From the NCBI GenBank assembly GCA_965215475.1, contig OZ244061.1, forward strand, positions 2,976,001-3,040,000: DNA of 64,000 nt, given 5' to 3'. Origin of the DNA: Bin80 sp965215475 (GTDB lineage: Bacteria > Bacteroidota > Rhodothermia > Rhodothermales > Bin80). The notes under the pieces were generated by a model. That model made no database searches. It was not told the origin of the DNA and was given only the letters and a program-made list of their open reading frames with translations. The position numbers were made by a program, and so were the translations under genes. Shown piece by piece: positions 36,043 through 44,946 of the stretch. Numbering within the stretch: position 1 is the stretch's first letter; every line of letters starts with the position of its first letter.

Positions 36043-37049
36043 ATGGCTCAAAATGTAAACTTGCACGGTGCAAAAAGCGCAAAGAAGGATGAGTTCTATA
36101 CGCAGTTGCGGGATATAGAGAATGAAGTGCGTCACTATAAAGATCACTTCCGGGGGAAAGTCGTCTACTGTAATTGCGATGATCCTCGGGTGAGTAATTT
36201 TTTTGATTTCTTCTCCAAACAGTTTGAGTTCTATGGACTGAAAAAGCTGATCACGACCTGTTACAAGAATCAACAACCCGATTTGTTTTCGACGCATGAT
36301 TCCGAGCGTGCGGTGTATTTGGAGTATGAGGGAGATCAAGATGGAAATGCTCGTCCAGATCTTCACGAGATTGCGGTAAAGCCTTTGCAAGGAGATGGAG
36401 ATTTTCGGAGTATGGAATGTATTGAACTCCTGAAACAGGCGGACATTGTGGTGACGAATCCACCCTTTTCTCTATTTCGGGAATATGTCGCCCAACTCAT
36501 GAAATACGACAAAAAGTTTTTGATTGTTGGACATCAGAATGCGATTACGTACAAAGGAATCTTTCCGTTAATCAAAGAAAACGGGATTTGGCTTGGTGTT
36601 AATGCTCTCCGAGAATTCGCAATTCCAAGTCATTATCCGCTTACGTCAAAGTATTTCAGAATCAAAGAAGACGGGGTACGCGTTATCAAAGCAAATGGCG
36701 TAAAGTGGTTTACTAACTTGCCTCACAGGAAGCGCAACGAGGAGTTGATTTTGTACAAGAAATACTCTCCTGAAGAATATCCTCACTATGACAATTATGA
36801 TGCAATTGAAGTATCCAAGACGAAGGACATTCCGAAAAATTGGGGGGGGGGCAAATGGGTGTTCCTATTACCTTCCTCGACAAGTACAACCCACATCAGT
36901 TTGAGATCATTAAATTTAGAAAAGGAACCGACAATAAAGATCTGAGGCTTAAGAAGGAAGATTTTGAGCGTCTCAAAAGTTTAGGTGTTTTACCTAAAAA
37001 ATCTAAATCTCTTTATTTTAGAATTCTAGTTCGTAACAAGCAGGTTTGA
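36043..37049 (+). CDS. EcoRI-type adenine-specific DNA methyltransferase, frame broken at a G10 tract
   Basis: This is a homologue of M.EcoRI, an N6-adenine methyltransferase. The catalytic motif VTNPPFSLFREYV is near residue 142. The first frame runs to 36945, but from a run of ten G at 36842-36851 its product is aberrant. The correct C-terminus (MGVPITFLDKYNPHQFEIIK then YFRILVRNKQV) is read in another frame to 37049. Eleven or eight G would join the two into a protein of about 335 residues, close to M.EcoRI (326). The sequence therefore shows an OFF state, or a homopolymer error. No cognate endonuclease is adjacent, so it is probably an orphan, possibly phase-variable, modification enzyme. 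Confidence 0.88.
36842..36851 (+). repeat. Poly-G tract (G10) in the methyltransferase gene
   Basis: Ten consecutive G residues follow the AAT codon and separate the two reading frames of the methyltransferase. Tract lengths of 8 or 11 restore the frame. This is the classical architecture of a slipped-strand switch. Confidence 0.95.
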
Positions 37050-37170
37050 TATGAATGACTCAAAGTTGCAGTTAAGGACATAATTTCCTAAAAAAGACAT
37101 GGAGATACGTTGATATTTGAAGATTTTCAACAGATTCGCCTCAAGTCATACAACGATACCTCGGAAATCT

Positions 37171-38487
37171 ATGACACTCGTTGCGATTGTTGGTCGTCCG
37201 AACGTAGGTAAGTCCACACTCTTTAACCGGCTTACTGAATCTAAGCAGGCGATCATTCATGATGCCCCCGGAGTGACACGAGATCGTATCTATGGTCAAG
37301 TATTTTGGAATGGGCAAGAATTTGCATTAGTTGACACGGGGGGGTATGTGCCCCGAAGTACGGACCGTTTTGAGCGAGCAATACGAGAGCAGGTGGAGAT
37401 TGCACTCCTCGAAGCCGATATCATCCTGTTTGTGACCGATACCACAGCCGGTGTGACGGACCTGGATGAAGAAATGGCTCGAATCCTTCGGCGAAGTAAG
37501 AAGCCTGTATTTGTGGTTGCGAATAAAGCCGACAATCAACAATACCGCTGGGATGCGGCATCCATGTATAGTCTGGGGTTAGGAGAGGTTTATCCAGTCA
37601 GTGCGACCAATGGAATGGGCACAGGAGATTTTCTTGATGCGGTGACGAATGAAATACCGGCTGAATCAGACAATAAGGAGGACACAGGTGTCAGGGTTGC
37701 ACTCATTGGCCGACCGAATGTCGGTAAATCACAACTAACCAACACTCTTCTTCGTCAAGAGCGCTCCATCGTCACAGAAATCAGCGGGACAACTCGGGAT
37801 GCAGTAGATGCAGCGCTGATTCATAATGATCAGGAAATGATACTGGTAGATACTGCAGGCCTGAGGCGACGAACGAAAATTCATGAGAATGTTGAGTTCT
37901 ATGCCACACTCCGAACCGAAAGGGCGATCCGTAATTGTGATGTAGCCGTACTGATCATAGATGCAACTATTGGATTGGAGGCTCAGGATATTCATGTCCT
38001 GAAGGAAGCTGAAGCACTGAAGAAAGGGCTCGTCATTGTGGTGAATAAGTGGGATCTCGTGGAAAAAGAAACGAATACAGCCCGGGATGTCGAGCGATTG
38101 ATCCGGGACCGATTAAAGACATTAGATTATGTGCCAGTTTTATTTGTCTCTGCGCTGACGGGGAAGCGGGCGCACCGCGTTCTAGATGTATGCCTTGAGA
38201 TTATACAGAGTGCCGCCGCACGTATTCCTACTTCCGAACTCAATCAAACCATGCAACGGGTGATCCATCGACATCATCCACCTAGTTGGCGTGGGAGGCA
38301 TGTGCAGATCAAATATGTGTCTCAGGTAGGAGTATCTCCACCGCTGTTTGCATTTTTCTGTAATCACCCTCAGGGAATTGGGACCGGATATGCCCGTTAT
38401 CTTGAAAATCAGATCCGAGAGGTATATGGGTTTGAAGGCATTCCGGTAACCTTGGTATTTCGACATAAAGGATCAAAAGAAGAATAG
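37171..38487 (+). CDS. der: Ribosome biogenesis GTPase Der
   Basis: This is a tandem-GTPase protein acting in 50S subunit assembly. The first G domain shows GRPNVGKSTLFNRL, DTGGYVP and NKAD. The second shows GRPNVGKSQLTNTLL, DTAGLRRR and NKWD. A C-terminal KH-like domain includes RHVQIKYVSQVGVSPPLFAF. I prefer the ATG at 37171 (MTLVAIVGRPNVG), which places the P-loop at the usual distance; the frame is open upstream to a TTG at 37117. Length of 438 residues is typical. Confidence 0.96.
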   Translation: MTLVAIVGRPNVGKSTLFNRLTESKQAIIHDAPGVTRDRIYGQVFWNGQEFALVDTGGYVPRSTDRFERAIREQVEIALLEADIILFVTDTTAGVTDLDEEMARILRRSKKPVFVVANKADNQQYRWDAASMYSLGLGEVYPVSATNGMGTGDFLDAVTNEIPAESDNKEDTGVRVALIGRPNVGKSQLTNTLLRQERSIVTEISGTTRDAVDAALIHNDQEMILVDTAGLRRRTKIHENVEFYATLRTERAIRNCDVAVLIIDATIGLEAQDIHVLKEAEALKKGLVIVVNKWDLVEKETNTARDVERLIRDRLKTLDYVPVLFVSALTGKRAHRVLDVCLEIIQSAAARIPTSELNQTMQRVIHRHHPPSWRGRHVQIKYVSQVGVSPPLFAFFCNHPQGIGTGYARYLENQIREVYGFEGIPVTLVFRHKGSKEE

Positions 38488-38541
38488 GGAACAATCCCTG
38501 CCTGATCGGATATTCAGGAGAAGTTTGGCAACCAAAATTCT

Positions 38542-39252
38542 ATGCCCGGAGTACCGAAGAATACCAAGACCGAAAATGAACGACGGCTAAATTTCTGGGA
38601 GCGACTGTATTTGCCTGAGATTTTCAAAGGCCTTGCATATAGCTTTCGGAAGATGGTAAAAGAACCAACCTACACGACGGAGTACCCGGACGAACTCTGG
38701 GAACCACCAGATTCCTATCGTGGACGTCCAGTTCTGGTTGAAGAAGAAGGAAAACCGCGCTGCGTATCCTGCAATCTTTGTGCCAAGGCATGTCCACCCA
38801 TGGCCATTTCCATGCAGTCGAGAGAAGTAGATGATCCAAGTAGTAGCAAGGAGCGTGAACCCGCATGGTTCGAAATCAATATGCTTCGATGTATTTATTG
38901 TGGGTTCTGCGAAGAGGTGTGCCCTGAGGAGGCGATCGTCATGTCAAAAGAATATGATCTCACATTCCATGGGAGAGATGAAGCCGTCTTTGGATTAGAT
39001 CGACTTCTGGTTCCTTCAGAGCGCCTCACCGAACGCCTGGATTACCTTGAAGAGGCTCGGAATCGGCAGGAAAATGCTGAGCCATGGCAACACCGCAAAG
39101 ATAATAACTTGCATAGCCTCCGGGATCGCCATCTTGTACGTGAGTTGGCAAAGACGGAAATGCCGGCTCTAAAGAATACTCATCTACGTCCAGAGCAGCC
39201 GATTGCGTCAGAGAATACGTGGGAAGGCCGCTCTTCTTCGGATAATGTCTGA
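38542..39252 (+). CDS. nuoI: NuoI-like NADH-quinone oxidoreductase subunit I
   Basis: This 236-residue ferredoxin-type protein has two 4Fe-4S motifs, CVSCNLCAKACPPMAI (about residues 74-89) and CIYCGFCEEVCPEEAIVM (about 117-134). The N-terminal GLAYSFRKMVKEPTYTTEYP matches complex I subunit I, which carries clusters N6a/N6b in the peripheral arm. The C-terminal extension of about 80 residues is longer than in E. coli NuoI (180). No other nuo genes are in the window, so the rest of complex I must lie elsewhere. Its end overlaps the next gene by 8 bp. Confidence 0.88.
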   Translation: MPGVPKNTKTENERRLNFWERLYLPEIFKGLAYSFRKMVKEPTYTTEYPDELWEPPDSYRGRPVLVEEEGKPRCVSCNLCAKACPPMAISMQSREVDDPSSSKEREPAWFEINMLRCIYCGFCEEVCPEEAIVMSKEYDLTFHGRDEAVFGLDRLLVPSERLTERLDYLEEARNRQENAEPWQHRKDNNLHSLRDRHLVRELAKTEMPALKNTHLRPEQPIASENTWEGRSSSDNV

Positions 39253-39697
39253 GTTGGAGGAACGACGGGGCGACTTGCTGGATCAGTTGACGTACCTGCT
39301 GGAGGAGATCACCTCCTTACGCAAGATTGCTTCACGGCTCTATGAAGCACAGATCACGAATACAGAGCGTGGCCCTTCCGTGAAACAGTGCTATGGCACG
39401 ATAATCATGCGAGACCGAAATGAAATTCTTCCTGTACTGGAAAAATTATTAAATGAGAAACGCTCCCGGGCGGTGAAAGAGAAAGATTGGAATTGTATCT
39501 CGATAGATGAGATTTTGGCAGAACTGGAAACGTCGAGACGAGCCGTCATTTCTGCGGTAGGTAGACTGAAGCCGCAGGATTGGGCACATGAGGTAGAGGG
39601 GGGAATGGACGTGTATCATCTTCTCTTCAAAGCGTCACATTCTGATGCAGACATACTTCGGGAGGTCGCTCAGAAGCTCTATCGGTCTTACGGATAA
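39245..39697 (+). CDS. Small helical protein, possibly DinB-like
   Basis: This protein of about 150 residues starts at an ATG that overlaps the nuoI-like stop by 8 bp. It is mostly alpha-helical, with LLDQLTYLLEEITSLRKIAS and MDVYHLLFKASHSDADILRE. The pattern suggests a four-helix bundle such as DinB/DUF664 proteins, but the usual metal-ligand histidines are not clear. Function unknown. It is coupled to its neighbours and is followed 8 bp later by holA. Confidence 0.55.
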   Translation: MSELEERRGDLLDQLTYLLEEITSLRKIASRLYEAQITNTERGPSVKQCYGTIIMRDRNEILPVLEKLLNEKRSRAVKEKDWNCISIDEILAELETSRRAVISAVGRLKPQDWAHEVEGGMDVYHLLFKASHSDADILREVAQKLYRSYG

Positions 39698-39704
39698 CAG
39701 AAAA

Positions 39705-40778
39705 ATGTCCAAGAGAAGAGCCAAACAATCGGCGATAGAGATCTACAAAGATCTGCGTAAAGATTTCAGGGACCGGCGGTACAAGCCGATCTACCTCGTC
39801 TACGGAGATGAATCCTATCTGTCGGATCAACTCCAGAAAGTTCTGATTGCGACGGCACTAAACAAAGAGGACAAAGATTTCAATCTTGATGTAGTTCATG
39901 GAGCGGATGTGAATATTCAGTCCGTATTGAATATGTGTCAAATGGTACCCATGATGGCAGATCGCCGTGTCGTTGTGGTCAGGGGATTTGACCAGCTCAA
40001 GAATAACAAGTTGTTTACACGCGTTGCTACACATCCAAACCCTGCCACCATCGTCCTTCTGATTTGTGAGGCACGGCCGAGATTCAACATGAATCCTTAC
40101 CTGGCGCTGAAGAAAAACAAAAAAGCGATTCAGATTGTAGAGTTCAATGCGCTTTGGCGTAATCAAGCAGAGCAGTTTGTATGCGAGTATGCAAAATCTC
40201 GAGGTTATGATCTGGAGGGAAGAGTACAGAATCTACTGGTAGAGTTTCAGGGTACAAGAATGGCCCCGCTTGTTCAGGAAATTGAAAAGTTGATCGTCTA
40301 TGTTAGTGGACGGGAATCAAATAGAATCACCCGACAAGACGTACTGCAAGCCAGTGGACAAACCCGCGAAATCAATGTGTTTGAGCTTCAGGATGCCATT
40401 ATCCAGCGCCGTGCACTAGATGCACATAGAATTACCCAGCAATTATTACTTGGAGCATCTTCCCGGCAAGGGGAAGCTTTACGAATGGTATCTGTGTTGA
40501 GCAATTATTTTATGAAACTGTTGAATCTACATGATTCTCTCCGAGACAATTTGCGACCGGCAGATCTTGCAAAACAAATAGGAGTCGCTCCGAACATGCT
40601 CCGTCGGTATCATGAGGCCGCTCGTAATTGGCCTCCTCCGGCCGTGAAGCGGGCCCTCCAACTGCTTCTGAGTGCCGACAGCGAAATCAAGGGATATTCC
40701 AAGCGGAATCCTCGCACAATTATGACACTTTTTGTCACACGTTTATTGGCAGAATCTTCACGGCAACCTGTGCGATGA
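39705..40778 (+). CDS. holA: DNA polymerase III delta subunit
   Basis: This is the clamp-loader subunit that opens the beta sliding clamp. The protein of 357 residues has a HolA-type start (KPIYLVYGDESYLSDQL), the region MVPMMADRRVVVVRGFDQLK, EIEKLIVYVSGRESNRITRQ and a C-terminal helical collar domain with REINVFELQDAIIQR. I use the ATG at 39705 (MSKRRAKQ) because the upstream in-frame part lies within the previous gene. Confidence 0.92.
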   Translation: MSKRRAKQSAIEIYKDLRKDFRDRRYKPIYLVYGDESYLSDQLQKVLIATALNKEDKDFNLDVVHGADVNIQSVLNMCQMVPMMADRRVVVVRGFDQLKNNKLFTRVATHPNPATIVLLICEARPRFNMNPYLALKKNKKAIQIVEFNALWRNQAEQFVCEYAKSRGYDLEGRVQNLLVEFQGTRMAPLVQEIEKLIVYVSGRESNRITRQDVLQASGQTREINVFELQDAIIQRRALDAHRITQQLLLGASSRQGEALRMVSVLSNYFMKLLNLHDSLRDNLRPADLAKQIGVAPNMLRRYHEAARNWPPPAVKRALQLLLSADSEIKGYSKRNPRTIMTLFVTRLLAESSRQPVR

Positions 40779-40934
40779 GAAATTTGTGGAGATATTGTGA
40801 ACATTCTCCAATTTAAGCTAGTACCTAGGAGAAAATGGGAAAACATTCAGCTTTCATGATCTCTGTTGATGCAGGTGCATGCCTCGCTGACTCATAACAC
40901 TTGATTGTATGCTACATCGCTACTCCCGCACATC

Positions 40935-41393
40935 ATGTTAAATCGAGTCTCATGGATGGATGAGTTCCTCTGTGAGTACGTAGATGGAACTATGGACTAC
41001 TCAGTCCGTGCAGCGTTTGAGGAATGCTTGGAGTGTGATTCTAGCCTCGCAAAAAAAGTCAAGCATTTACGTGGTACCCGGCGATTATTGAGCAAACACA
41101 GCTTTCGGGCTCCGAAAGATTTACGGAGGCGGGTTCGTATGCGTTTATCAGAATGTCTTCCGTTTGCAACCCAAGTGCGCCCACCGCATACCAGTATTCT
41201 AGTTGGAACGGCAACTGCGATTGCTTTGGCAGTTGCATTAGTCGCGGGAACGTCTCAGTGCGTTCCCGCCTCGATGTCTGGGTTGCATAGCGTAGCAAGT
41301 CCGGTTGCAGAGACACAGATTCAGGACCTTAGGCAGTACAAACGTGTTAACGGTGCACCATTGAAGGAAATCTCTCCGGCTAAGGGCTCTTAG
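40935..41393 (+). CDS. Putative anti-sigma-factor-like membrane protein
   Basis: This 152-residue protein from the ATG at 40935 has a cytosolic N-terminal part (MDEFLCEYVDGTMDYSVRAA) that resembles the zinc-finger-like segment of anti-sigma factors, although the HxxxCxxC cluster is not complete (only C..ECLEC). A transmembrane helix near residues 92-112 (ILVGTATAIALAVALVAG) and a short periplasmic tail follow. No ECF sigma gene is adjacent; the tRNA-Val gene overlaps its 3' end. The functional assignment is tentative. Confidence 0.55.
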   Translation: MLNRVSWMDEFLCEYVDGTMDYSVRAAFEECLECDSSLAKKVKHLRGTRRLLSKHSFRAPKDLRRRVRMRLSECLPFATQVRPPHTSILVGTATAIALAVALVAGTSQCVPASMSGLHSVASPVAETQIQDLRQYKRVNGAPLKEISPAKGS

Positions 41394-41457
41394 CTCAGTG
41401 GTTTAGAGCGCTCGCCTCACACGCGAGAGGTCACAGGTTCGAATCCCGTAGGGCCCA
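41384..41457 (+). tRNA. tRNA-Val (anticodon CAC)
   Basis: A full cloverleaf can be drawn: acceptor arm GGGCTCT pairing with AGGGCCC, D arm GCTC/GAGC, anticodon stem CTCGC/GCGAG with loop CTCACAC giving anticodon CAC, and a T arm with loop TTCGAAT. The T stem has one A-C mismatch. CCA is not encoded. The first ten bases overlap the 3' end of the preceding gene, whose TAG stop lies inside the tRNA. Confidence 0.9.
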
Positions 41458-41487
41458 CTGATAAATCATGACTTATAAAAAATAGTA

Positions 41488-43824
41488 ATGCGCAGACTAC
41501 TTGTCTTCTCCGTATTCATTTTCTTTACTGTATTATTCACATGGGCGGATTCCACCAATCCTGCGGATCGATTTGGTATGGCAATTACTGCAGGGGATGG
41601 TCAACTTTTTATATCGGAATCGGGGGGATTTGAAACTCACGGGATGGTTCATATCTATGCACGGGGGGATGACCAGAATTGGATTTGGAAGAATTCTTTG
41701 CAGGGAAAAGGTCTTGTTGGAGATGGATTCGGTCGTATCATTGAATATGGAGATGGAATCCTCGCGGTTGCAGATCATTCTGAAGTATACGTGTTTGAGA
41801 TCGACCCTTCAACGGATCGTTTTGTGCAGACAGGTCGGCTAGATTCTCCTCTAATGGATAGCTTTGGCCATGCACTCGCGATGGATGACAGATGGCTGGC
41901 CGTTGGCGCATCACTACCAGACGGAACGGCTGGACAGGTTCATCTCTTTCAGAAGAATTCGGAAGGAATGTGGGTTCGGCATGCAGTCCTTGAAGAACCA
42001 GGCAATTCCCCATCACCAACATACGGGATTGCACTTTCGATGGATCAGGGGCGCCTCCTGATCAGTTCCCCCGAACGGTGTGCTGCCTACATGTACGAGT
42101 ATCAAGATAAAGAGTGGGATTTATCGGATACGCTGTCGTGTACAGAAATGATGGAAGAGTCTGGTTATGGGTGGACGTTGGATCTCAAGCAAGGTCGTGC
42201 CGTGATTGGAGCTCCTGATTACAATCAGGGCGAAGGAGCAGTATTTATCTGGCAGTATTCGGAAGATTCCAAATGGGAACATGTAAAGACGATAACCCCG
42301 GAGAAAAATATTCGAGGATCCTATTTTGGACAAATTGTCAAAGTTTTGGATTCCCAACAAATCGTTGTAGGAGTTCCCGTTTTCAGAATGGGTACAAACT
42401 CTTCAGGTTCCGAAGGGACTGTACGTGTCTACACCATATTGGATATGGATCATTCAGAATCTGAATATATCTCAATCCCTGGAATCGACTTGACACATGA
42501 ATCCCCGATAGCTTTGGATGGAAATGTGATGGTGATTGGAGCCCCGGATGTAGCGTATGGAGCAGGAAGCGCAAACCTGCTAGAATTCAGGGATGGTATG
42601 TGGAAGAAGGTTCACGAGCTCTATTACGTTCATGAACATATGCCTCGAAAATCAGATATTTTGTGTAATGATGGACAGGCAGAAGGGTTTGATTGTGGGC
42701 TTGTGGATTTGGTTTCTTTCCTGCCGAATGAGGAAATGGGAATGAATCGTGGAGTCCGACTTAGCGATGTTTGGGGATGGACAGATCCCGAGACTGGAAT
42801 TGAGTATGGACTCATTGGCCACCTTGAAGGGACGGTATTTATTGACTTAAGTAATCCATCAAACCCTACGTACCTCGGCACTCTTCCACGAACAGAAGGA
42901 TCCCCAGGAAGTACTTGGCGGGATATTAAGGTCTATAAAGATCACGCGTTTATTGTCGCCGATGCCGCTCAGGAGCATGGAATGCAGATCTTTGATCTGA
43001 CACAACTCCGAGGGCTTACCGGGCTCCCGGTTGAGTTTGAGGCAACGGCTCATTATGATCGCATTCACAGTGCACATAATATTGTGATCAATGAAGAAAC
43101 GGGATTTGCCTATGCGGTGGGTGCTTCTGCCGGAGGAGAGACGTGTGGGGGAGGATTGCATATGATTGACATCCGTGAACCACAAGTTCCTGTATTTGCC
43201 GGATGCTTTGCAGATGAGACCACAGGACGTCGTAAAACTGGCTATAGTCACGATGCACAGTGTGTGATCTACAATGGTCCAGATCGTGAATATGTCGGAC
43301 GTGAAATCTGTATCGGTTCCAATGAGACCGCGATAAGTATTTCGGATGTGACCAATAAAGAAAACCCGGTTGCAATCGGGACGGGCTCCTACCCAGATGC
43401 TGCCTATGTGCATCAGGGGTGGCTCACAGATGATCACTCTTACTTTTTTCAGAATGACGAGCTTGATGAAATTCAGGGCAAGGTTGATAAGACACGCACC
43501 TTGGTTTGGGATATGAGGGATCTGAGTGATCCAGTCATGATACATGAATTCTATGGACCTACTTCTGCGACGGATCATAATCTGTATGTGCATGACAATC
43601 TGATGTACCAAACGAATAATGCGATTGGTCTGCGCATCATAGATGTATCCTCACCAGAGGATCCTATTGAGATTGGACACTTCGACACAACCCCGTATGG
43701 GACTGACGAGGCTGGATTCAATGGCACATGGAGCAGTTTTCCGTACTTTGATAGCGGCCTAATTGTCGTGACCAGTCGCAGAGAGGGGGTCTTCATATTG
43801 AAGAAACAACCCGTAGATATATAG
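41488..43824 (+). CDS. Exported choice-of-anchor B family protein
   Basis: This 778-residue protein has a signal peptide (residues 1-20). The first half carries FG-GAP-like beta-propeller repeats (for example DSFGHALAMDDRWLAVGASL and GYGWTLDLKQGRAVIGAPDY). The second half is a choice-of-anchor B domain with LVIVD-like blades (GLIGHLEGTVFIDLSNPSNP, SAHNIVINEETGFAYAVGA). Such proteins are secreted or surface-exposed in Bacteroidota and related marine bacteria; function is not established. It lies 30 bp downstream of tRNA-Val. Confidence 0.8.
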   Translation: MRRLLVFSVFIFFTVLFTWADSTNPADRFGMAITAGDGQLFISESGGFETHGMVHIYARGDDQNWIWKNSLQGKGLVGDGFGRIIEYGDGILAVADHSEVYVFEIDPSTDRFVQTGRLDSPLMDSFGHALAMDDRWLAVGASLPDGTAGQVHLFQKNSEGMWVRHAVLEEPGNSPSPTYGIALSMDQGRLLISSPERCAAYMYEYQDKEWDLSDTLSCTEMMEESGYGWTLDLKQGRAVIGAPDYNQGEGAVFIWQYSEDSKWEHVKTITPEKNIRGSYFGQIVKVLDSQQIVVGVPVFRMGTNSSGSEGTVRVYTILDMDHSESEYISIPGIDLTHESPIALDGNVMVIGAPDVAYGAGSANLLEFRDGMWKKVHELYYVHEHMPRKSDILCNDGQAEGFDCGLVDLVSFLPNEEMGMNRGVRLSDVWGWTDPETGIEYGLIGHLEGTVFIDLSNPSNPTYLGTLPRTEGSPGSTWRDIKVYKDHAFIVADAAQEHGMQIFDLTQLRGLTGLPVEFEATAHYDRIHSAHNIVINEETGFAYAVGASAGGETCGGGLHMIDIREPQVPVFAGCFADETTGRRKTGYSHDAQCVIYNGPDREYVGREICIGSNETAISISDVTNKENPVAIGTGSYPDAAYVHQGWLTDDHSYFFQNDELDEIQGKVDKTRTLVWDMRDLSDPVMIHEFYGPTSATDHNLYVHDNLMYQTNNAIGLRIIDVSSPEDPIEIGHFDTTPYGTDEAGFNGTWSSFPYFDSGLIVVTSRREGVFILKKQPVDI

Positions 43825-43923
43825 GGAAATGTTTTGGCTTGGATCATTGTTAGGTTTCGTTTGTGTAAACATTTTCACGAGGTAATATAGAATTTGAGAT
43901 AACCAACCCGGAGTTCCACTCAT

Positions 43924-44763
43924 ATGTATGTTCCACGTCGCCAGCGAATGCTGGACCAGTACCTAAAGGAAATTGGCCAGATTGACCTGGTCACCCCGGC
44001 TGAAGAGGCGGAGTTAGCTCGGCGCATCAAAAAAGGGGATGAGGAAGCACTCCTTAAGCTGACTCGTGCTAATCTCCGCTTCGTCGTTTCCGTAGCGAAA
44101 AAATTTCAAGGACAGGGGCTACATCTCACCGACTTGATTAATGAGGGGAATTATGGCCTCATTAAGGCGGCGATGCGTTTTGATGAAACCCGTGGGTTCA
44201 AATTCATCTCGTATGCCGTATGGTGGATTCGTCAATCCATCCTGCAGGCTCTTGCAGAGCAAGGCCGGGTCGTACGACTCCCTCTGAATCAGATCGGCAC
44301 GATCAGTAAGATTCGCAAGAGCAGTGCCCGGCTTTCTCAGCAGCATGAACGTGATCCAAACCTGGAAGAATTATCGAGCGATCTACAGATTGATATCGAC
44401 AAAGTCCGCAATGCGATGCAGCGGACGAGCAGGCATCTGTCCATGGATGCTCCCTTTAACGATGAAGATGAAAACAGCCTTTTGGATATTCTACCGAGTG
44501 ACGAAGTGACCCCCCCCGATGACTCTCTCCAGGGAGAATCCCTGAAAATTGATATAGAAGTAGCGCTCAGTACTCTTTGCCCTCGTGAAGCCGAAATTAC
44601 CCGTCTCTTTTTTGGAGTTGGACGTGAACATCCACTCACCTTGGAAGAAATTGGCCTCCGATTTGATCTAACCAGAGAGCGAGTACGTCAGATCAAAGAA
44701 AAAGCAATCCGGAAACTTCGCCAAAAACATCGCCGAGAAAGCTTGAAATTCCATGCGAGATAG
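43924..44763 (+). CDS. rpoD: Primary RNA polymerase sigma factor (RpoD/SigA)
   Basis: This 279-residue sigma-70 factor lacks region 1.1, as is usual for Bacteroidota primary sigma factors. Region 1.2 starts DQYLKEIGQIDLVTP, region 2 contains ANLRFVVSVAKKFQGQGL and KFISYAVWWIRQSILQAL, and region 4.2 contains TLEEIGLRFDLTRERVRQIK. The conserved region 2.4/4.2 residues support a housekeeping role. A run of eight C (44510-44517) lies in the linker before region 4. Confidence 0.93.
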   Translation: MYVPRRQRMLDQYLKEIGQIDLVTPAEEAELARRIKKGDEEALLKLTRANLRFVVSVAKKFQGQGLHLTDLINEGNYGLIKAAMRFDETRGFKFISYAVWWIRQSILQALAEQGRVVRLPLNQIGTISKIRKSSARLSQQHERDPNLEELSSDLQIDIDKVRNAMQRTSRHLSMDAPFNDEDENSLLDILPSDEVTPPDDSLQGESLKIDIEVALSTLCPREAEITRLFFGVGREHPLTLEEIGLRFDLTRERVRQIKEKAIRKLRQKHRRESLKFHAR

Positions 44764-44946
44764 ACATCTTCCAAGGAGTTAGGTAACGTTTATTGGAATC
44801 GCATAGAAGTCAGGATTGATTATGCCTAGGAGGCTAAAGTGTAACAATTTGGATACGTCTTCGTACGTGGATGTACTGATCCTGTGTTAATTTACCATAT
44901 ACAAGTAAGTTTTTGTTGTCGTAACTCTATTCAAGCAATCGCACCG

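Noticed and set aside
44510..44517. C8 run in the primary sigma factor gene as a phase switch
   Set aside because: A housekeeping sigma factor is unlikely to be switched off; the run encodes two prolines in a linker and the frame is intact.
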